DNA of 9,498 nt from RGIG8368 sp045540275. Lineage in GTDB: Bacteria; Verrucomicrobiota; Kiritimatiellia; RFP12; UBA1067. Location: the NCBI GenBank assembly GCA_045540275.1, contig JAZQGX010000058.1, positions 1-9,498 on the forward strand, given 5' to 3'. This document shows positions 6,259 through 9,498 of the stretch, in pieces. The number at the start of each line of letters is the position of its first letter. Positions within the stretch are counted from its first letter, which is position 1. Below the pieces are notes generated by a model. The model was not told the origin of the DNA. It ran no database searches and saw only the letters and a program-made list of their open reading frames with translations. Made by a program: the position numbers and the translations under genes.

Positions 6259-7674
6259 ATGAAAAAGACAACAACGACCAGACGAAATTTCATGCTTCTG
6301 TCGGGAGGGCTGTTTCTCCCTTCGAGATTTCTCTACGGCCAGCCCATCAAGGGCGGTCTCCCCAGCCGCCAGCTCCGCGTCGCGATGATCGGTTGCGGAT
6401 GGATGGGCATTGCCGCGGCGCGTGACATGATGCGATGCGGTGCTACGATTGCCGCGCTTTGCGATGTGGACGATGCGGCAATCCCCAACACCATCAAGGA
6501 ACTGAAGCTTGACGCGAACATTCCGTCATTTAAGGATTGGCGCGAGCTGTTGGCGAAGAAGAGCGCTGATTTTGACGCGGTGACCATCGCCACGCAAGAC
6601 CACATGCATGCGCTTATTGCGGCCGACTGCATGACTTTGGGCAAGCATTGCTACATTCAGAAGCCGTTGGCGCGAACCGTCGGCGAGTGCGAACTGCTCC
6701 GCAAGCTCCAGCAGAAAACCGGTGTGGTCTGCCAGATGGGAAATCAGGGCCATCCCGGGTGCAAGCGTTACGACGCTTTGCTCGCCCAGCGGAATCCATG
6801 GGGTGAAATTCTCTCGTTCGAGTGCTGGAGCGATCGTCCGCGTTTTAAGAATGATGATGCGTGGAAGCATCAGGTGGCTAAGAAATTTCCCAAAGCCGAA
6901 CCTACGCCCAAATCGTTTGGCGAACGCGGGTGGGATATGTTCTGCGGTGTTTCCGCGAATCGCGGATACAGTTGGATGTATCGTCATCCCTGGAGGTACT
7001 GGTGGGATTACGGATGTGGTGCGATTGGTGACATGGCGGTTCATAACGCAGATCCGGCCTTCACCACTTTCAATTTGGGGTATCCGCTGGCGGTGACAGC
7101 CGATACTCTCGGTACCGGTCCTTGCGGGATTGCCCATCCCAAGAAGAACATCATCAAGATGGAATTCGCTCCACAGAAGCTGTTTCCCCGAGGAGTGACC
7201 TTCACCTGGCGTGACGGCGGGCTTTTGCCCGAACGCGTCAAGGGGATGAAGGAGCGTCTGCAATATCACGACAATGGATTGTTGGTTTGTGGCACCGAGG
7301 CTACGACCATGGGCCCGAGTCATGCCGAGACGCCTTTGATCATTTCGGCTGGCAATCACGAGTGGAATGAACAATCGCAGGCGCTTTATCGGGATTGCGT
7401 AAAGATTGTCAAAAAGGTCAAGTGGGTAAGCCATTACAAGGAGTGGATTGATGCGGCGATAGCCTGTGACCCCAAGGCCTGCGGCAGCCGTCTGGAAAAA
7501 GCGGCGCCCATGACAGAGGTGTTGATTCTCGGCTGCATCGCAACCCAGTTCCCCGGCGAGCGGCTGCTGTTTGACGCTAAAACGTTGCGCTTTACCAACA
7601 AACCGGAGGCGAACGAGTATATGAAGTTGCCTTCGCGCGGAGAATTCAACTTCTCGAAATACGCGGATATTTAA
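6259..7674 (+). CDS. Tat-exported Gfo/Idh/MocA family oxidoreductase, copy 2, 471 aa
   Basis: A paralogue of the preceding gene, 42 nt downstream, with AAGG at 6246-6249 as a modest ribosome site. Residues 7-12 (TRRNFM) form a twin-arginine motif with Thr in the Ser position, followed by LLSGGLFLP. GCGWMG is at 45-50, the QKPLA Lys at 135, MGNQGHPG follows, and GAIGDMAVHNADPAF places His262 and Asp265. Long blocks are identical in both copies (for example GVTFTWRDGGLLPERVKGM and RTVGEC), while residues around 185-205 and 375-410 diverge, where substrate specificity would be expected to differ. It is the last gene of the operon: a strong terminator begins 8 nt after the stop. Two diverged copies suggest either related substrates or a heteromeric enzyme. 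Function beyond the family is not determined. Confidence 0.88.
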   Translation: MKKTTTTRRNFMLLSGGLFLPSRFLYGQPIKGGLPSRQLRVAMIGCGWMGIAAARDMMRCGATIAALCDVDDAAIPNTIKELKLDANIPSFKDWRELLAKKSADFDAVTIATQDHMHALIAADCMTLGKHCYIQKPLARTVGECELLRKLQQKTGVVCQMGNQGHPGCKRYDALLAQRNPWGEILSFECWSDRPRFKNDDAWKHQVAKKFPKAEPTPKSFGERGWDMFCGVSANRGYSWMYRHPWRYWWDYGCGAIGDMAVHNADPAFTTFNLGYPLAVTADTLGTGPCGIAHPKKNIIKMEFAPQKLFPRGVTFTWRDGGLLPERVKGMKERLQYHDNGLLVCGTEATTMGPSHAETPLIISAGNHEWNEQSQALYRDCVKIVKKVKWVSHYKEWIDAAIACDPKACGSRLEKAAPMTEVLILGCIATQFPGERLLFDAKTLRFTNKPEANEYMKLPSRGEFNFSKYADI

Positions 7675-7681
7675 AGATGAT

Positions 7682-7714
7682 GCGCCCCGTCGTTCGGCGG
7701 GGCGCTAATTTTTT
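7682..7714 (+). terminator. Intrinsic terminator of the oxidoreductase operon
   Basis: GCGCCCCG (7682-7689) pairs perfectly with CGGGGCGC (7698-7705). The stem extends by T-G and C-G pairs to leave a GTTC tetraloop, and TAA plus six T's (7709-7714) follow. It sits 8 nt after the stop codon of copy 2 and closes the operon. Confidence 0.9.
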
Positions 7715-8001
7715 ATATGGATATATTAAGTATGATGGAGTACGAACCGTGAGGGCGAGCGTTCTAAGTGCCAATGGTTTCTAAATTTTCCGGCGGATGA
7801 GTGTATGGCCGGATGCGACGTTTGGTTACTAAATGTATCATAATAACCATAAACGATATCGGTTTCACGCTTATCCCGATTTTTTCGGGGGAAATTATCC
7901 CGACTATACGGAAACCCCAGTAAATAGGGCTTAAAAATTTATTCGGACGATGAAAAAACAAGCGTAGACTTTCTTGAGAGAGACGATTTTACGTAAAAAA
8001 A
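7715..8001. other. AT-richer intergenic region between operon end and insertion sequence
   Basis: No convincing gene is present. A 65-codon minus-strand open frame (7961-7764) lacks a ribosome site and recognisable motifs. Visible structure: inverted TGGTTA/TAACCA arms (7823-7828, 7844-7849), a 9-nt direct repeat (7871, 7895), a CCCGA/TCGGG hairpin around 7875-7889, and GGTTTC/GAAACC arms bracketing these (7861-7866, 7911-7916). The stretch ends in seven A's (7995-8001), immediately next to the insertion sequence. With the IS removed, this A-run would lie against the hairpin at 9389-9427. Confidence 0.5.
7871..7903. repeat. 9-nt direct repeat TTATCCCGA, 24-nt period
   Basis: TTATCCCGA occurs at 7871-7879 and again at 7895-7903. 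The first copy is also the left arm of a short CCCGA/TCGGG hairpin. Function is unknown; it could be a regulator site, part of a dispersed intergenic repeat, or chance. Confidence 0.4.
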
Positions 8002-8005
8002 GGCG

Positions 8006-8019
8006 GCATTCCATTTCAG
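8006..8019 (+). repeat. Left terminal inverted repeat of the insertion sequence (probable)
   Basis: GCATTCCATTTCAG, related to the reverse complement of 9377-9390. The inner eight bases are identical and the outer six only partly match. It lies 46 nt before the transposase start. Confidence 0.5.
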
Positions 8020-8023
8020 ATTT

Positions 8024-8038
8024 CTGCTATAGTAGCAG
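8024..8038 (+). promoter_or_regulatory. Extended -10 promoter of the transposase inside a perfect dyad
   Basis: TGC-TATAGT (8025-8033) is an extended -10 element with no good -35 box, giving a start near 8040. It lies inside CTGCTA-TAG-TAGCAG (8024-8038), a perfect 6-bp inverted repeat. The dyad could be a binding site for a regulator, or a hairpin present only in transcripts that begin upstream. Confidence 0.5.
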
Positions 8039-8052
8039 TGTTCACAATCAAA

Positions 8053-8064
8053 AAGGAGGCCGCC
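8053..8064 (+). promoter_or_regulatory. Strong transposase ribosome site with possible sequestering partner
   Basis: AAGGAGG (8053-8059) lies 6 nt before ATG 8066. GCCGCC (8059-8064), overlapping its last base and filling the spacer, is complementary to GGCGGC (8002-8007) at the left tip of the element. That partner is upstream of the predicted internal transcription start, so only transcripts entering from outside could form the pairing. Confidence 0.6.
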
Positions 8065-8065
8065 G

Positions 8066-9337
8066 ATGAGTAATATACTAAAAAATCAGCTCGAATGCAT
8101 TAGTGAAAATTTTCTAAAGGAAGTTTTCGGGCAAGTCAGCAAACCGATGTGGCGCGCGTTGCTTCATCTGTTTGGAGAAATAACATTAGGCCGAAGTACG
8201 CTTGTCACCGATATTGCACGTTCTCTTCGCGTCAATAATTCTCGTGCAGAAGCTAAACGAGCAGAAGAAAAAGTATCAGGATGGTTAGGACAATGGGATT
8301 TTTCAAAGTTCCTTAATCCTTGGTTGCTCAAGAAGGCGACGGCATCAGATAGTGAGACCTATGCAATTGATTTTTCTGACATCTCTAAGGATTTCGGAGG
8401 CAAAGGAATGGAAGGTATGGCTATGGGGTGGGACGGAAGTCGCGGTATAACGGCAATGGGGCATGATTTTATCTGTGTTTCCCTTGTTGGGTCAAAATAT
8501 CGTGAGGCAAGACCGGTTTACGCCAAGCTCGCAAGGGGACGGAAATCAAAGGATGAGTTGCATAAACAGGCGCTCAAAGCCGTCATGGAAAAAACAGGCG
8601 GTTTAGGTTGGATGGTCGAGGATAGAGGTATGGATTCTGCGGAACATATTCGAGAGGTGAAAACCGAAGGATGGAAAGTGGTTGTTCGTATCAAGGATAT
8701 GAAACGCGATGTATTTGGTGATGGCCTTACTATAGAGAAGTCTCTTGAATATATACCGTTTCGTAAGGCGCACCTTCATACATACAAAGGAGACAGGACG
8801 GTGAATATTCGCTGGAAGCGCGGCGTTATGCAATGGTGTGAAAATCCAAAATCTGCAAAAGGTTCAACCGAGAATCTAAATATTCTTGTTGTGGAAAGTC
8901 GCTTCGACGGAAAATCAATCTGGCTGTACGCGATATGTCCGGATGAAATACTCACGACGGATGAAAACGCTTTTACGGTAGCCGTTCGTGCTGCGCAAGC
9001 GTACTGCGACCGATGGCAGATTGAGACTGGGTTTCAAACAATGAAACAAGAGTTTGCATTGGAAAAGGTGCGCGTGCGTACCTTTTTAAGGCTTGAGAAC
9101 GTCTTCTCCTTGTGCATTCTTGCTTATGTGTTTGCGACGGACTTCCTTAAACATACTACAGGGTTTAAAAAGGTTTTGAAATATCTATCAGACAATCTAC
9201 AGGTAGTTTCCATGAAAACACATGCCTTGCTTACAGGTATACGCGCAATAATAAATGAATCTAAAATACGCTTTATCAGTGGACGACCACGGAAATCCAA
9301 ATCGAACGATCCTTCCCAAATGCTACTACCATTTTAG
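8066..9337 (+). CDS. DDE transposase of the IS4 superfamily, 423 aa
   Basis: The protein has the layout of an RNase H-fold DDE transposase. The first catalytic Asp is probably D102 (AIDFSDISK), the second D186 (MVEDRGMDS), and the Glu is E320. The IS4 signature Y-x2-R-x3-E-x6-K is met exactly (Y313, R316, E320, K327, in YCDRWQIETGFQTMK). The N-terminal 90 residues carry a predicted helical DNA-binding part (TLVTDIARSLRVNN). Full-length, with no frameshift or internal stop, so it may be active. The start is fixed by AAGGAGG 6 nt upstream. Its codons are more A/T-ending than those of the neighbouring operon, which fits a foreign origin. The precise IS subgroup cannot be assigned without a database. 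Confidence 0.9.
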   Translation: MSNILKNQLECISENFLKEVFGQVSKPMWRALLHLFGEITLGRSTLVTDIARSLRVNNSRAEAKRAEEKVSGWLGQWDFSKFLNPWLLKKATASDSETYAIDFSDISKDFGGKGMEGMAMGWDGSRGITAMGHDFICVSLVGSKYREARPVYAKLARGRKSKDELHKQALKAVMEKTGGLGWMVEDRGMDSAEHIREVKTEGWKVVVRIKDMKRDVFGDGLTIEKSLEYIPFRKAHLHTYKGDRTVNIRWKRGVMQWCENPKSAKGSTENLNILVVESRFDGKSIWLYAICPDEILTTDENAFTVAVRAAQAYCDRWQIETGFQTMKQEFALEKVRVRTFLRLENVFSLCILAYVFATDFLKHTTGFKKVLKYLSDNLQVVSMKTHALLTGIRAIINESKIRFISGRPRKSKSNDPSQMLLPF

Positions 9338-9376
9338 ATGGTAAAAGTGTAAAAGGGAAATTCGATGTAATTAGGC

Positions 9377-9390
9377 CTGAAATGTACCCC
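9377..9390 (-). repeat. Right terminal inverted repeat of the insertion sequence (probable)
   Basis: CTGAAATGTACCCC, 39 nt after the transposase stop codon, is the inverted partner of 8006-8019. Its last two C's could instead belong to the flanking hairpin starting at 9389. Confidence 0.5.
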
Positions 9391-9427
9391 ATCAACTGCA
9401 AATTGCCTGTGCAATTTGACTTGATGG
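9389..9427 (-). terminator. Hairpin of a minus-strand terminator, separated from its U-tract by the IS
   Basis: On the minus strand, CCATCAA-gt-CAAATTG, a loop CACAGG, then CAATTTG-cag-TTGATGG form a two-part stem of 7 + 7 bp with a small internal loop. It begins on the base after a TAA stop (9430-9428) of a minus-strand frame. No U-run follows in place; the next bases are the insertion sequence end. Beyond the element, 8001-7995 reads TTTTTTT on this strand, so removing the IS would rebuild a standard intrinsic terminator. The stem is seen directly; its role is inferred. Confidence 0.55.
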
Positions 9428-9498
9428 TTAGAATAGCATTGCAAAAACACTTCCGAAAAGGGCAAAAACCAACGCCGAAGCTTCATTCATGGTTGTTT
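9428..9498 (-). CDS. Possible C-terminal end of a minus-strand gene entering from the right
   Basis: A minus-strand frame is open from the window edge to TAA at 9430-9428 and ends in ALVFALFGSVFAMLF, a hydrophobic run long enough for most of a membrane segment. The stop directly abuts the hairpin at 9427-9389, a normal position for a terminator and the main support for this frame. A 20-aa peptide starting at the internal ATG (9490-9488) would be an alternative, but no ribosome site is visible. A competing plus-strand frame beginning at ATG 9382 (AGG 6 nt upstream, MYPINCKLPVQFD) is also open to the edge. Too little is visible to name a function. Confidence 0.35.
   Translation of the reverse strand, partial: TTMNEASALVFALFGSVFAMLF

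Larger units (their letters stand above)
8002..9390 (+). mobile_element. IS4-superfamily insertion sequence, about 1.39 kb, apparently intact
   Basis: The element holds one long transposase gene read in plus orientation. Near its ends, GCATTCCATTTCAG (8006-8019) and the inverted CTGAAATGTACCCC (9377-9390) match at 10 of 14 positions, including an unbroken CATTTCAG core, and are taken as terminal inverted repeats. The exact outer limits are uncertain by several bases: I find no clear target duplication, and the left end may start at 8002 or 8006 and the right end stop at 9388 or 9390. The element is visibly more AT-rich than the operon beside it, consistent with recent acquisition. It lies between the operon terminator and a hairpin of a possible minus-strand gene. 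Confidence 0.7.

Noticed and set aside
6526..7434. 302-codon minus-strand frame
   Set aside because: Antisense to the second oxidoreductase. A similar antisense frame exists opposite the first copy, as expected from the duplication and codon usage.
4807..7674. The oxidoreductases as GH109-type alpha-N-acetylgalactosaminidases, which share the fold and Tat signal
   Set aside because: The QKPLA and GDMAVHNADPAF motifs match the general secreted Gfo/Idh/MocA dehydrogenase type. I do not see the sequence blocks I associate with GH109.
7764..7961. 65-codon minus-strand frame between the operon terminator and the IS
   Set aside because: No ribosome site and no recognisable motif; it runs through the repeat cluster.
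9382..9498. Plus-strand frame starting at ATG 9382, open to the right edge, with AGG 6 nt upstream
   Set aside because: It would start inside the IS terminal repeat and read through the hairpin. The minus-strand frame ending exactly at that hairpin explains the layout better, though the plus frame cannot be fully excluded.

Overview
The window looks like chromosomal DNA of a Gram-negative bacterium of the Planctomycetes-Verrucomicrobia-Lentisphaerae-Kiritimatiellota type. This is inferred from content only: a very long secreted protein with autotransporter-type beta-strand repeats and two LamG-like domains, two Tat-exported Gfo/Idh/MocA oxidoreductases of the QKPLA type, and a small outer-membrane beta-barrel. 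Kiritimatiellota or Lentisphaerota is my best guess; no taxonomic marker gene is present.

Left edge (1-171, minus strand): the most striking regulatory signal. A good promoter (TTGACA, 18-nt spacer, extended TGC-TAAACT) fires leftward and is followed almost at once by a 27-codon ORF with three consecutive Trp codons (FGRWWWRC). Next come a perfect 8-bp hairpin, an alternative long-range pairing that competes with it, and AGGAGG at the very edge. This is the layout of a tryptophan attenuation leader. The regulated gene(s), presumably for tryptophan synthesis, would lie just beyond position 1.

Left-centre (269-1210): a divergent plus-strand promoter (TTGACG, 17 nt, TACAAT) drives a 280-aa protein with a signal peptide and a C-terminal Phe, probably an outer-membrane beta-barrel. 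About 280 nt without a convincing gene follow.

Centre (1413-7714): an apparent three-gene operon with one promoter region, 20-nt and 42-nt gaps, and a strong intrinsic terminator. It encodes a 1098-aa secreted repeat/LamG protein, then two tandem paralogous Tat-targeted oxidoreductases (469 and 471 aa, about two thirds identical by eye). All three products are predicted to leave the cytoplasm, so the operon probably serves handling of a glycan or sugar derivative in the periplasm or at the surface. The substrate cannot be read from the sequence.

Right (7715-9498): about 290 nt of AT-richer intergenic DNA, then an apparently intact IS4-superfamily insertion sequence (about 8002-9390) with a 423-aa DDE transposase. 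Beyond it is the end of a possible minus-strand gene whose stop codon abuts a long hairpin. The U-tract expected after that hairpin is missing there, but seven A's (U's on the minus strand) sit at the opposite end of the IS. The element therefore seems to have inserted into an intrinsic terminator, between stem and U-tract. The transposase leader also carries a possible GGCGGC/GCCGCC pairing that would cover its initiation region only in read-through transcripts.
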